Source: Protonemura montana (lineage: Eukaryota; Arthropoda; Insecta; Plecoptera; Nemouridae). From it: a DNA stretch of 64,000 bases. The stretch spans positions 12,648,001 through 12,712,000 of the forward strand of contig OX387606.1 in assembly GCA_947568835.1 (NCBI GenBank), read 5' to 3'. The notes below the pieces were generated by a model. The model had not been told where the DNA came from, made no database searches, and saw nothing but the letters and a program-made list of their open reading frames with translations. The position numbers were made by a program, and so were the translations under genes. Shown here piece after piece: positions 48,829 through 59,693 of this stretch; the first letter of the stretch is position 1; each line of letters begins with the position of its first letter.

Positions 48829-51800
48829 CTACTTTGTTGACGGGGCAGCCGAAGACTTGGAATCGCGCATAGAGGCGGAGCGACGACGCTTCTGCTCCTC
48901 CTTGCGCTTCACCTTGGCCTCCTTGTGGCGCTGAGCCAGCAACTTGGCATAGCTGCTAGCCTCCTCCTTGCTCTTGAGGATACGCTTCCTCTTCACCGCC
49001 AAGCGGTGACGTTTGCGCTGTGAACAAAATACGACGCTCAAGCTGGAGGAACTTGCACAGAAAGTCATTTTGGGACAGCATTACATGGAACTTAAGTGTC
49101 ACCCTGATCTGATGAGCATAGCCAAGACTCAATTTGACTACCCAGAAAAGACTACATTTGCTTTTTATTATTATCAAGTCTCAAAAAATGATGCCCAAAT
49201 GGGGCCTCAAACCCCGATCTTCACCTATCGCGGGTGTTGCTCTAACCCATTGAGCTAAAAAGCAAAATTTGATTTACATTTTTTAAAAATTAAAAAACTT
49301 CGATTTGCTTGGTTTATTTCAGAATGCATGACTAGCCGACTTGGATCAGGTTTGCAGGACTCTTACAAATCTTTAAAATTAGATCTGCTACTTGCTACTT
49401 GGAAACAATTGACAGAATTTTTTAATGCTTTGAGATACACTACAATGCACTTCATGCAATTTCTGCCATACACAACAGGAAATCAATTCATACAGGTAGG
49501 TTTGTGTTCACCGTAATCTTCAAAAGAGACCAGAATATCCCTCTCAGAAGCACTCATTCTTTACGCACATGCTCACACACAGCGTTTACCAACCTTGAAA
49601 ACTTGTATTCCAATGCTAACGAGCCATTGCAAAGTACATGGCTCATTTTAACAAACGGAAATTTTATTTTCCACAAACAATAAACATCCCCAAGCTAGGT
49701 ATGCACTTGGGCACTGCCTGAGTGTGGCCTAATGTTAAAATTAACTTTCTTACCACAGCTTTTTATTTACTGCTAACCATATATTTATGATGTTCCCAAG
49801 CCCTAGCATGCAGATATCTGAAGACAAGCTGCACTTTCTAGTTGTTGGATTTAATTTTCCACAAACAATAAACATCCCCAAGTTTGATGTACACTTGGGC
49901 ACTGCCTGAGTGTGGCCCATTTAAATTGTTTACTAAACTATGGGCTAAATTGACCGATTGGAAGCTCTTTAAAATATGTTCCCAGTCCTTAGAGCACACA
50001 CCTCTCTAGTGAGAATGTGCAACTTCTAGAGACTGAAATTAATTTGCCACAAACATTAAAAATCCCCAAGTTTGGTATGCACTTGGGCACTGCCTGTGAG
50101 TGGCCAGCAATAATCCTTCTCCACGGAGTTCTCTGAGCAATGACATTCATGCTGCAACCTAGCCTATCTCTAATGAAAGTCTGCTCAAAACCAGCTCAGC
50201 TGTACAGCTCAAAAATTAAAAGTTCAGCCCAGAAAGACAGCAAACAAAGTCACAGAAATAGAAACATTTTTTGCAAGATCAATCAAAACTGTCTTTTTTT
50301 GCTCATTAACTTCCTTTGTATCATTCCATGCTCACAAGTGAAAGAAAGAAATAACAATATTATGGCAAAATAGTCGAGTCTTACATCCTGGTGACACAAA
50401 ACTTGAACACTATCTGAACTCAACAGACTAAAATCTCAACAGCGACTGGACCTTCGGGCATCTAGTACCACCACTGGAGTCTGGCTAGCCGTAACAGACT
50501 GCCATTACCAAGATGAGCTCAGACCACAGCACCAGAGAACTTGTGAATACATGATTGAAACAAACCTGCAGCGTTTGTGGGGTGATCAGACGCTGAATCT
50601 TAGGTGCTTTGCAGCGAATCTTCTTCTGCCCCTCCTTGGCAGGAAGAGGACGCTTGATGACATACGACCTCACATCATCTTCCTTGGTCAAGTTGAACAG
50701 CTTGCGGATCTTTGACGCTCGCTTGGGTCCCAGACGCCGGGGGACAGAGCTGTCGGTCAGGCCAGGAATTTCCTAAAACAGAAGGTAAAAGCTATTATAA
50801 AATATACCATAACAAGGTAGGGCTTTTTTAAGTCTGGTGGTTTAAGGTAAAATAAAATACATTTTGTACTTGTTGGTGCATATAATAACATGGTAATTTG
50901 TTCCAATATCCCATGTGGTAAGAAGCATCCTTCAATCTATGCAGAGACAGTACACATTCTGATATATTTACCAGAACGAATATGATCTGCATAATGGAGC
51001 AGGTTTGTTTAACCTCATAAATGTGTAGGTACACACAGAATACACACAGAATATACACAGAACACAGATTATAGGTACGCCATACATACCAGAATCCAAA
51101 GCCACTCTCATGTGCTAACCCAGAACTAAATTAAGCTGGCAAATTTGGAAATAAGTTATTACTTATAACGTTTCAACACTAGCTTTGAAGGGAAGTGAAC
51201 TGCACATTACCAAATGCAGGATTTAATGATAAATAACAAAAACCACTGTAACATTGTTGGTGCATAGAATAACGCAGCATATATGACCTCACATGCCATG
51301 TGGTAAGCAGCACCCTTTTGTCTCCACAGAATCAAATGCCACTCTGACACGAGATCAACCAGAACGAAATTGAACTGTGGATGATGAAATGTTTTCTAGG
51401 TTGAGTTGCCGAAAAAAATTAGTAAGTGTGATAGCAGTCTTTAGTAAATGTAAGATAGGTTAAGATTGGTGCCATACTACAAAAAGCCATGAACCTCTAT
51501 CTTTAACAGCACATTATGTTGTTTTAGAATACCATTTCAGGATATCAAGTCTGCTGATAATGTTGTATATTTTTACAGTTGGGTAATCAAGGCAGATGTA
51601 GGCACTAATTCTTTCACTTCTCACCTGCTCTCCTTTCTTGATGATGACCAAGGCCAGAACGCTGAGATTGGAATCAACAATACATCCACGGACTGACTTG
51701 CGCTTCCTCTCACCAGACCGTCGGGGTCGGTAGCAAGAGTGTCCTTTGGACAGCAACAAACGTACTCGAGCTGAAGAGGAAATATGGCGTTAAAAGCGGT

Positions 51801-52346
51801 TGGCAGTATGTAAATGGAAGCAGCAGTCGCAGCAGCTTGATAGAAACGTACTGTTTGTCAAGACTCCTTGCTTCATGGGGAATCCTTGCTTGTCGTTGCC
51901 ACCAGAAACTCGCACGACATATCCCTTCCATTCGTCACCGAGTAAATCAGCTTCAACTTCGGCTCCCATACGCTTGTCATAGAAAATTCTGAGCTTGTGC
52001 TCATCCACAACCTCAAAAAGTTTCTGACATCCCGTCGCCGGGAAGGACACGTTAAGCTGAAACAAACAATTATACGAAATGTAATAATAAGCATCATAGA
52101 GTTTGCCTAATAGTGTCAGATTATAACGTAAACAATTCGAAAATCATGGCCAGCAAAGCATGCCACTGAAGCCGAGCGAGGTGTGGAAGGAGATATTTAT
52201 CCGTCTATTTCTAACGCATCCCGATCTTTTCATTATATGGTTTTACATTTTAAGACTCTAAATAAATTGCCCAACAATATTTAACCCTAACCGATTTTCT
52301 AACCCGTGCCCACCTATGATAATTAAATGTATAAACGTACCTTCAT
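48829..52346 (-). CDS. RpS6: 40S ribosomal protein S6
   Basis: Five coding exons on the minus strand: 52346-52341 (only Met-Lys), 52056-51852, 51770-51625, 50772-50566 and 49017-48829, joining to 250 residues (fly protein about 248). Anchors are [70 protein letters not shown] and the C-terminal tail with [14 protein letters not shown]. Serines 235, 237, 241, 243 and 244 occupy the region phosphorylated by S6 kinase under TOR signalling. eS6 is part of the small subunit and an early 90S processome component. The tiny first coding exon is typical of the family. Introns 3 and 4 host five H/ACA snoRNA candidates on the same strand; intron 4 also holds a SINE. It is divergent from AP-3 beta. Confidence 0.97.
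49160..49262 (-). mobile_element. tRNA-derived SINE in RpS6 intron 4
   Basis: On the minus strand: TAGCTCAATGGGTTAGAGC (box A, with the GCTC/GAGC D-stem intact), GGGGTTTGAGGCCCC (box B with one change), then TCATTTTTTGAGAC and TAATAATAAAAAG. The tail is shorter than in other copies. It is sense to RpS6, between exon 5 and the snoRNA cluster. Confidence 0.75.
49601..49731 (-). ncRNA. H/ACA snoRNA candidate, triplet member 1
   Basis: Read on the RpS6 strand. The 5' hairpin has a lower stem CCACA/UGUGG, an internal pocket and a perfect upper stem CCCAAG/CUUGGG. A hinge with an H-box-like AAAAUA follows. The 3' hairpin has upper stem GAGCCA/UGGCUC and a short UUCC/GGAA lower stem. An ACA box lies at 49606-49604, 14 nt from the upper stem and 3 nt from the proposed end. 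About 131 nt in all, typical of the class. H/ACA RNAs bind dyskerin and direct uridine isomerisation. The 5' hairpin is nearly identical in the two other intron-4 copies; the 3' hairpin differs from them. Confidence 0.75.
49788..49919 (-). ncRNA. H/ACA snoRNA candidate, triplet member 2
   Basis: On the RpS6 strand the 5' hairpin has CCACA/UGUGG and CCCAAG/CUUGGG as in member 1, then an H-box match AAAUUA. The 3' hairpin has upper stem UGCAG/CUGCA and lower stem CCAA/UUGG. The ACA box (49793-49791, in GGGAACA) is 15 nt from the upper stem and 3 nt from the end. Its 3' pocket arms (CUAGAAA and GCUAGGG) resemble those of member 3 more than member 1. Confidence 0.75.
49974..50107 (-). ncRNA. H/ACA snoRNA candidate, triplet member 3
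   Basis: On the RpS6 strand the 5' hairpin has GCCAC/GUGGC and CCCAAG/CUUGGG, followed by an AAAUUA H box. The 3' hairpin has lower stem CAGUC/GACUG and upper stem GCACA/UGUGC. The ACA box (49979-49977) is 14 nt from the upper stem and 3 nt from the end. The 3' pocket reads UCUAAG on its right arm and CUAGAA on its left arm; these pair with the two sides of a conserved 18S rRNA segment (see findings). It lies closest to exon 4. Confidence 0.78.
50868..50995 (-). ncRNA. H/ACA snoRNA candidate in RpS6 intron 3, copy A
   Basis: On the RpS6 strand the 5' hairpin has a perfect eight-bp lower stem UAUGCAGA/UCUGCAUA and upper stem CGUUCUG/CAGAAUG. The hinge departs from the H-box consensus. The 3' hairpin has upper stem CAUGG/CCAUG and a lower stem GG(A)UGC/GCACC with one bulge. 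The ACA box (50873-50871) is 15 nt from the upper stem and 3 nt from the end. It is paralogous to copy B: the 3' pocket arms CUUACCA and UUAUU-UAU are shared. Confidence 0.72.
51252..51382 (-). ncRNA. H/ACA snoRNA candidate in RpS6 intron 3, copy B
   Basis: On the RpS6 strand the 5' hairpin has lower stem CCACAG/CUGUGG and upper stem CGUUCUG/CAGAGUG, 16 nt before an H box AGACAA (exact ANANNA). The 3' hairpin has a perfect lower stem GGUGC/GCACC and a long upper stem with one mismatch. The ACA box (51257-51255) is 15 nt from it and 3 nt from the end. Stem changes relative to copy A are compensated (for example UAUGCAGA/UCUGCAUA versus CCACAG/CUGUGG), which supports a functional fold. Confidence 0.78.
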
Positions 52347-53153
52347 CGTGCTATTATTGTCCAATAGTGTGTGCCATTTGCAAAGATCAGACACGAATCC
52401 CACAAGCACCGTTGCAGCGTTGCAAGATGGTAGCAGTTTGAACCCCGAATTACTACAAAATAGTTTCTTCACTTTACATTTTTTCAAAAATAAAATTTTA
52501 CATTCATTTTCAAATGATATGTGCTAAGATTTTGCGTTTTTTGTTATTTTTAATTATTAAAAGCGTAGATCAAACAATATTATTTCCCAGTCACAGCGTT
52601 GCCGGAATTTTACTACCCGCCAAATTTTTGTAATTGATCGGTGGTTCATTCTTCTGTGTGTATGATTTCAAGTGATTGAAAATAAGTCACACCAGAGCAT
52701 TAATAAGATCTTTGGTTTGAAGGCTTAAGTTTCTTTCGGATTGCACAATTAATGGGTGTTAGTTTTCCATGCAAATGTTACAGAGTTGGTAGCACCGAAC
52801 TCACCGGAAGGGGGTTCGTTCATCTTCGCCAGTTCGCCAGCCAGCCTGCTGTCATCTACCCAACATGACTTTCTGTCACACTGTTATTTTTGTAAAATTT
52901 TAACAAATTACTCTATCAAATCACGTATCAATTCAATGACATACTGAGTAAAGTTATTCGGATAAAAAATTAAATCAGGTAATAGCGGAGTTAAACATAA
53001 CCAATTTCTGCTCGTATGTCTTCTTATTAAACATTTCATTTTCCTTATTAAATAATCAATGGTCTATTCACTCTTTTATTAAGATTTAAGTTATATTGAT
53101 ATCAATGTTAAATATTTTTACTTGCAGGTTTTATAAGAATTAAAGATCTGAAA
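52347..53153. promoter_or_regulatory. Divergent promoter region RpS6 / AP-3 beta
   Basis: 807 bp lie between the two start codons. On the AP-3 side a 5' UTR intron is likely: a donor CAG|GTAATA at 52979 and an acceptor CTTGCAG ending at 53126 bracket a 148-bp intron just before the start codon. On the RpS6 side only about 50-100 bp of 5' leader is expected; I could not fix the pyrimidine-tract start typical of ribosomal protein mRNAs. The less AT-rich patch 52785-52860 may be the AP-3 first exon. Confidence 0.5.
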
Positions 53154-56100
53154 ATGGCCAACAATGGTTCGTACAGTAATGATAGATCATCCTCGCTTGG
53201 AGATGTACCAGAACTGGCGGCAGATCCTGCGTCTGGAGGATTTTTTCATTCGGACTATAAAAAGTAAGTATACTGCATAAATTTCCCAAAGAAAACTTGT
53301 TTTCTATTTCCTAACATACAAAATAAAAATTGTTAGTCCCACAAAATGAATGTTGACACCTGTTTGATTTCATTGATTTTCTTGTAAAAGTTGTGGAGGT
53401 TCTTAACCACAAATTATTATTTTTTTGTTATATAGACATGAAGATTTAAAGCAGATGCTGGATAGTAACAAGGATGGACTAAAGCTTGAGGCTATGAAAA
53501 GGATAATCGGGGTATGTTAATCAATGCCAAGAACTGCTGAGTCTCTGAACGATGAAGACTATATTTTCAGAGTTCTATCCTTCTTCTATGCTTTTACTAA
53601 ACCTGTTTTTTTTTTATTTTCTTTTAGATGGTAGCAAAAGGTAGAGATGCTTCAGACCTTTTCCCAGCAGTTGTAAAAAATGTAGTGTCAAAATCTATTG
53701 AAGTGAAAAAGTTAGTCTATGTATATCTTGTGAGATATGCAGAAGAGCAACAAGATCTTGCATTGCTATCAATCTCTACATTCCAACGGGCACTCAAAGA
53801 CCCTAATCAACTAATTAGAGCCAGTGCATTAAGAGTTCTCTCAAGCATTCGCGTGCCGATGATAGTTCCAATAGTTATGCTGGCAATCAAAGACTCTGCT
53901 TCTGACATGTCGCCGTACGTAAGAAAAACGGCAGCCCATGCAATTCCTAAACTATACAGCCTAGATCAAGAGCAGAAAGAAGATCTGGTTCATGTCATTG
54001 AAAAGCTGCTGTCTGATAAAACCACGCTTGTGGTAGGCTCTGCAGTAATGTCGTTCGAGGAAGTGTGTCCGGAGCGAATTGACTTGATTCATAAAAACTA
54101 CCGAAAACTTTGTAACCTTTTAGTGGATGTTGATGAGTGGGGTCAAGTCATCATCATAAACATGTTGACACGTTATGCACGAACGCAGTTTCCCGATCCA
54201 AATATTGATGTGAGTTTATAGTCTCTAGGTCTATAAAATGACTTCAAGGTCTAATCGCATTTGCCAATTTTCTGAAATCTGTTCTTTACTTGTTAGGACT
54301 TGGGAGAAGAAGAAGAAGATAAACCATTTTATGAAGACAGCAATGAGGAAGAAGAAAACAATGAAAAGCAAATTAAAACCAAGAAAAAAACAATGCTTAA
54401 CCATGATCATCGCTTGCTCCTTAAGAACACGAAGCCCTTACTACAAAGCAGAAATGCCTCAGTCGTGATGGGTGTAGCTCAGCTTTATCACCACTTGGCC
54501 CCTAGACCCGAAGTTATTCTTGTAGCGAGAGCTCTGATTCGTCTGCTAAGATCGCACAGAGAAGTGCAGTCAGTTGTCCTCAACTGCATCGCTTCTATAT
54601 CAACACTGAGGAAAGGAATGTTCCAGCCGTTCCTTAAGAGTTTTTTTGTGAGGACCAGTGACCCAACACACATTAAGCTGCTGAAACTAGAGATTCTTAC
54701 CAATTTGGCAACTGAGTCTAGTATCTCTGTGATTTTAAGAGAATTCCAGGCGTACATTTCGAGCCATGACAAGGAGTTTGTAGCTGCTGCGATTCAGGCA
54801 ATTGGAAGGTAGGACCATAAGTCGATCTAAAAATATACTGTGAGGTCCTTCAGAGAATTGTGAATTTTATTGTGTCCAGCATCGTAGTAATTCCAGCGGA
54901 TAAACTTTCATATGATTTACAGGTGCGCTTCAAATATAAAAGAAGTGACTGATACATGTCTCAACGGTCTTGTGGCTCTTCTATCCAACAGAGATGGTAT
55001 GTTGATCTTCAAAACTTTTGGAAATTTAATGTGTTAAAGAAATAAGACGTATTTTCTGTATTTAAACTGTTAATATGTTTCTTTCAGAGGCTGTAGTTGC
55101 AGAGAGTGTGGTAGTAATAAAAAAGCTGCTTCAGACTCAGCCTAACGAACACAAGGAAATCATAATCCACATGGCAAAAATTCTAGACACCATCAGTGTT
55201 CCACAGGCTCGTGCATCGATACTCTGGCTGCTGGGAGAATATTCGGACAGGGTGCCAAAAATAGCACCGGACGTACTGCGCAAAATGGCGAAGTCTTTTG
55301 TCAATGAAGAAGACATTGTCAAGCTGCAGATAATGAATCTCGCTGTCAAGCTGTTCTTGACAAATCCAAAGCAGACAAAACTGCTCTGTCAATACGTTTT
55401 CAGTTTGGCACGTTATGACCAAAACTATGACATCCGTGATAGGGCTAGGTTTTTGAGACAATTTATTTTCCCGTCTGGTGGAATTGAAAATTCGATGCTG
55501 TCAAAGCATGCAAAGAGAATATTCCTTGCGACTAAACCCGCGCCCGTTATCGAGTCAAAGTTTAAAGGTAATTAATAATAAGTCAGTTTCATGTTTAAAA
55601 CCACTGGCAGACTTTAGACATAAATGGTTGTCTTAACTTTTGTAAGTAATTTGACTGATTCATTTCAACCTCATCTAATCTAAGCATTTAAACTGTTAAA
55701 CTAAACTGCTACGGAAATAGTCCAATGCTGAATGTTTGAGAACCCAAGAGGAGGTTTTTCATAATGCTTGCAAATGAATGATATAATTTTGCATCAATTA
55801 TTAAACTTACATTATTGCAGACCGAGAGCAGTTCCAGCTGGGTTCACTGTCACACTACATTAACTCGCGTGCCATTGGCTACCACGACTTGCCAACATTC
55901 CCAACGGAAGCGCCAGACACCAGCGTCCGCGACGTCGCCGATCCGATTGTCAGCAGCACGGAGGTGAGCGCAGAAACCAACCAGAATACCAGCGAGTGAA
56001 TGTATTGCATATTATGCTTTGAAGTTTAAATTCAGCTTGAATTGTCTAAACAACATAAATATCATAACTGCCTTTGATTGTTTACTATGTTTTGACGATG

Positions 56101-59100
56101 ATGCAGTGGAAAAAAGAAAATAATCTTTACTAATACCTGTGCCTCAGGCATGAAAGTATTGTGAAGTTTGAGATTTATGAAACATTTGAACATTTGTCTC
56201 TTCAGCTGGGGGTCATATCTCCGTTGCAGAATTGTAAATAGGGGAGGTCATGTATACTTTTTGCCTTGTGTTTGCGTGTGCAGGTACGGCCGAGCAAGAA
56301 GCAGAGCAAGCCAGCTTCGGGCAAGAAGCACTCGTTTTACTCCGAGTCAGAGCAGAGTTCCCCTGCCGACTCGGACGAAGAGGGAGAGGGGGAGGACGAG
56401 GAGGAGGAGGAGGACAGCTCCGAAGACAGCTCTGAGGAGGACAGCTCTGAGGAGGACTCGGATGAAGAAGATAATATTGTCATCAATGATGTGAGTCATA
56501 CCAAGTCGGTCAAACTTGTAAAAAAAAAAATTTTTTTAATTGGGTATTGAATGCTCTGTTTTCCTGGTATTTTTTACGATTACATTTATCTTTACATTTA
56601 CTATCTATTTGATCAGAGGTAAATTTTTTTTTACCTAATGTTTAGTTTTACCTGCGATAATGAAGCAGTATTGAGAGGCTGTACCAGGCTATGTCAGCAT
56701 TTCTATGGCTACCAAAAGTTGAATTTAAACTGATATTGTTATCTCATTGTTTATATATGTAGTCTCATAATGCTGTGGTATATTTTGTTTTCAAAGTTCG
56801 GAACAAAAAGGCTATTGTAAGAAGTTTTCTGTACCTACATGTCACAAACATTTTTAGTCAGTTTTGTGTGTGTGAAATGGTTACAGGCATCCTATTGGGT
56901 TACAAAATGTTCCTTCTCAATATTTTCATTTGCTTCTTTCAGTTCAACTCAAAATCAAAGAAAGTCCCTGAGAAAAAAGTGATCAAACTGTCGGAGGAAG
57001 ACGAGGAAGAAGAAGATAGTTCCGAGGAGGAGGAAGATTCTTCTGATGAAGACGAAAGCGATTCCTCTGACTCACCGGTGGAAGTTAAGAAAATTCCGCC
57101 AGCAAAGACAACGTCAAAGACACCTGCTCCGTCAACTCCAAAACCAAAAAGCAATCTCGATCTGCTGCTGGAGCTTGATGATTCAGGTTTGATTTCAAAA
57201 TTATCATAAATATTGGTCTAATCAAAACACATTTATACATTCTAGTTAATTCTCTCTAATAAGACCTACTAATGTAATGTCCAATAAATATACTTTTTAG
57301 TGTAGATCACTTTTAAAAATGGTATTTTCATAGTATCACTTGCCCACTAATAAGTGTTTCTATCTAGAAAATTAATTTTTAACATTAATTCCTATACTCA
57401 ACACAAAGTGCACCATGTGATATCTTTTCTACATCCCTGGTAAGCTGCATCTCTCACAAGCAGTATTGCCTTATTCCGTTTCGATATACTCTTACTGCAA
57501 ACAAGTAAACTTGCATATATTGAGTGCAGTCCATAATTTTGTGATTTTAAGTTGAATCCAATAAATAATAATGTGTCTTACTATCACTGTGCAAAATCTC
57601 ATGATTTTAACAATTTTGGTAAAAATAAAATTGCTTTACTGGGAGTGCAACTTTTATTCCAGATGCTTTGTAATCTCAAGTACTATTCTTCGAAGAGACT
57701 TCAATTTGTCAATTTTCATCCTAAATAATTGCAAATTTTGGGTAGAGGCCATGAAATCAATGGGTAAAGATTTCAGAGATAGACTCTAGATTTTCTTTAT
57801 AACAAACTTTACCACTCTCACAACTCCAATTCACCAGCTGTTTTGATTTTTCTGCAGCGCCCCTGGGCATGACCCCGGTGATGACCCCATCGCTAGGAGG
57901 GTTCCTCTCACCACTATCAGCACCCGTCATGCCAATGGTTTCCGGTGGGATCCAACTCACCGCTGCCAGCTTTATTCCGATGAAGACAACAGAAATCCTG
58001 AACAAGATCAGCGGCGGCGGCCTCAGTATCGTCTCGCGATTCACGCGTTCCCCACATCTTTTTTCCACTGCGATGGTCTCTATAGAGCTGGTCTTCTCCA
58101 ACCAGGGCATGGACGAGATCACGGACATACGCGTGGAGCAAAAGGTAAGGAGTGGTCTGCGTGATGACTTAGTTGTTTAGGAGGGCTTAGGGGAAGGGCA
58201 GGGTGGATTGGATTAAAACTTACATGTTAGGTCACGAGAATTATTATTATTAAAAGCTCGTTGACTTGTTTCTCCTTGTCCAGTTGCTGTCTGCTGGAAT
58301 GTCGATGCATGACTTTGCTCCTGTGGCGGTGTTGCCCGTCAATGCCACACTGCCTGGCACCATTGGCGTCGACTTCAACGACTCGACGCAGCCGGTTGCC
58401 TTCGAAATCATCGCCAACGGTCGAAGCTGCCGGATCAACTTCAAGGCACCCGTCGGAGAGCTCATCCGATCTGTTTCCATGCCTGACTCACTGTTCGTAG
58501 CTGAGCAAAGTAAGATTATCTTGCACAATGAATTGTTCCGCACATTTTTGTGGCGGCCAGCTCTGCAAATTAAAAGGATTGATTCCTGCCATAAGATAAA
58601 CCAAAAATAAACTATGAAACTTCATAACAAAGGAGAGTGTCTGTTCACCGTTATGCCCAGTCTTAAACTGATTTCTGTATTGTGTTCTAGTAATTTGGTA
58701 ATTTCGATGCAGATAACGAATGAATAATTCCACGCGTTATAAACATTCTCCTCCGAAATCCTAAAAAGCGTTAAAAGGAACTGCAATTGTTGACATCTTT
58801 TTCAGACAAATTGAAAGGAATGAACGAGCATAGCACCAAGTTTCCGCTGCCTGCCGTTTATGCTGATCCGAAAACCATTTCGCAGAGAGTTTTCGAAGCT
58901 GCCAACGTTGCATGCATTCCGAGCATTGAGCCATCTGTTATGAGGTGTGTTATTTATTTTTGCAATTTGATTTTAATATGGTTAAAGGGCTCATGCAGTT
59001 CATCATGCTTGTCCACACAGCATTTCGAAAGTGTGAGCCTCTTATGTTGTAAAATAAAGTGGTTATTTGCAACCTTAATGTTTAAGGAAGTAAACTTCTC

Positions 59101-59693
59101 ATATTGTTGTCGTATATATTGGTTACATCTACTGTTTACATATAATCTATTAAAATGAATATATGCATGATTCAATATTTTATGGTAAAAAGTAAAAACC
59201 TTGTTAGATGTACTGAGGAAGGGGAAAAAAGGAAATGCAACTTACAAAAGTTGAAGTAAAAATTTTGAGTTACAGAGAGTTATATCGTTTTGGGAAAAAA
59301 AAGCAGCTGAAGTGAACTTCAATCCCAAACAATTTCATCTTCAAAAAGCTGTGCTTCCTAATTCTCTTTTAGTTTCCCTATTATTTTTGTGACTTGATAG
59401 CATAACCAAAATTGATATGAAGGTCTCACAGAAACCTGTTCATAGAAAAGCAGAGCTGTTTTCTCAAATAAATAAATAATAAATAAATAATAAATATATT
59501 TAAATGCAAAGGGTTCTAATCTGATTGTATTATCAATTGCAGGTTTGCTGGCCAGACACTAACCTCCAAATCTCTTGTCTTGGTAACAGTCAGGGTTCTG
59601 CCAGAAAACGAAATAGCATTGTCCGTCAACTGTGAGAAAATGGTCGTCGGTTCAATGTTGTTAAACGAGATCAAAAGCAGCTTAAGAAGCTAA
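53154..59693 (+). CDS. AP3B1: AP-3 complex subunit beta
   Basis: Thirteen coding exons: 53154-53263, 53436-53511, 53628-54209, 54297-54808, 54923-54996, 55088-55567, 55821-55963, 56284-56490, 56943-57186, 57858-58144, 58284-58509, 58806-58944, 59543-59693. They join in frame to 1076 residues (human AP3B1 about 1094). Residues about 40-640 are the adaptin alpha-solenoid trunk ([56 protein letters not shown]); about 660-810 are a hinge rich in Ser, Asp and Glu; about 810-1076 are the C-terminal ear ([21 protein letters not shown]). AP-3 sorts cargo from endosomes to lysosomes and pigment granules; the fly orthologue is ruby. A 5' UTR intron is likely. All introns are GT-AG. Confidence 0.96.
56326..57075 (+). 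other. AP-3 beta hinge: Ser/Asp/Glu low-complexity coding
   Basis: Most of exons 8 and 9 encodes short repeats of Asp-Ser-Ser-Glu-Glu type written with GAGGAG and AGCTCT units. The acidic serine-rich hinge is a normal feature of AP-3 beta and a likely casein kinase substrate. The DNA repeats make this segment prone to length change. Confidence 0.8.
59460..59505. repeat. (AAATAAAT)n low-complexity tract in AP-3 beta intron
   Basis: Overlapping AAAT/AAT repeats just upstream of the last coding exon of AP-3 beta. Visible directly. Confidence 0.85.

Noticed and set aside
52057-52340. Possible C/D snoRNA in RpS6 intron 1 (TATGATG and CTGA motifs)
   Set aside because: The boxes are in the wrong order and spacing, with no terminal stem.
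56090-56170. C-box-like GATGATG in an AP-3 beta intron
   Set aside because: No CUGA D box follows at a usable distance.
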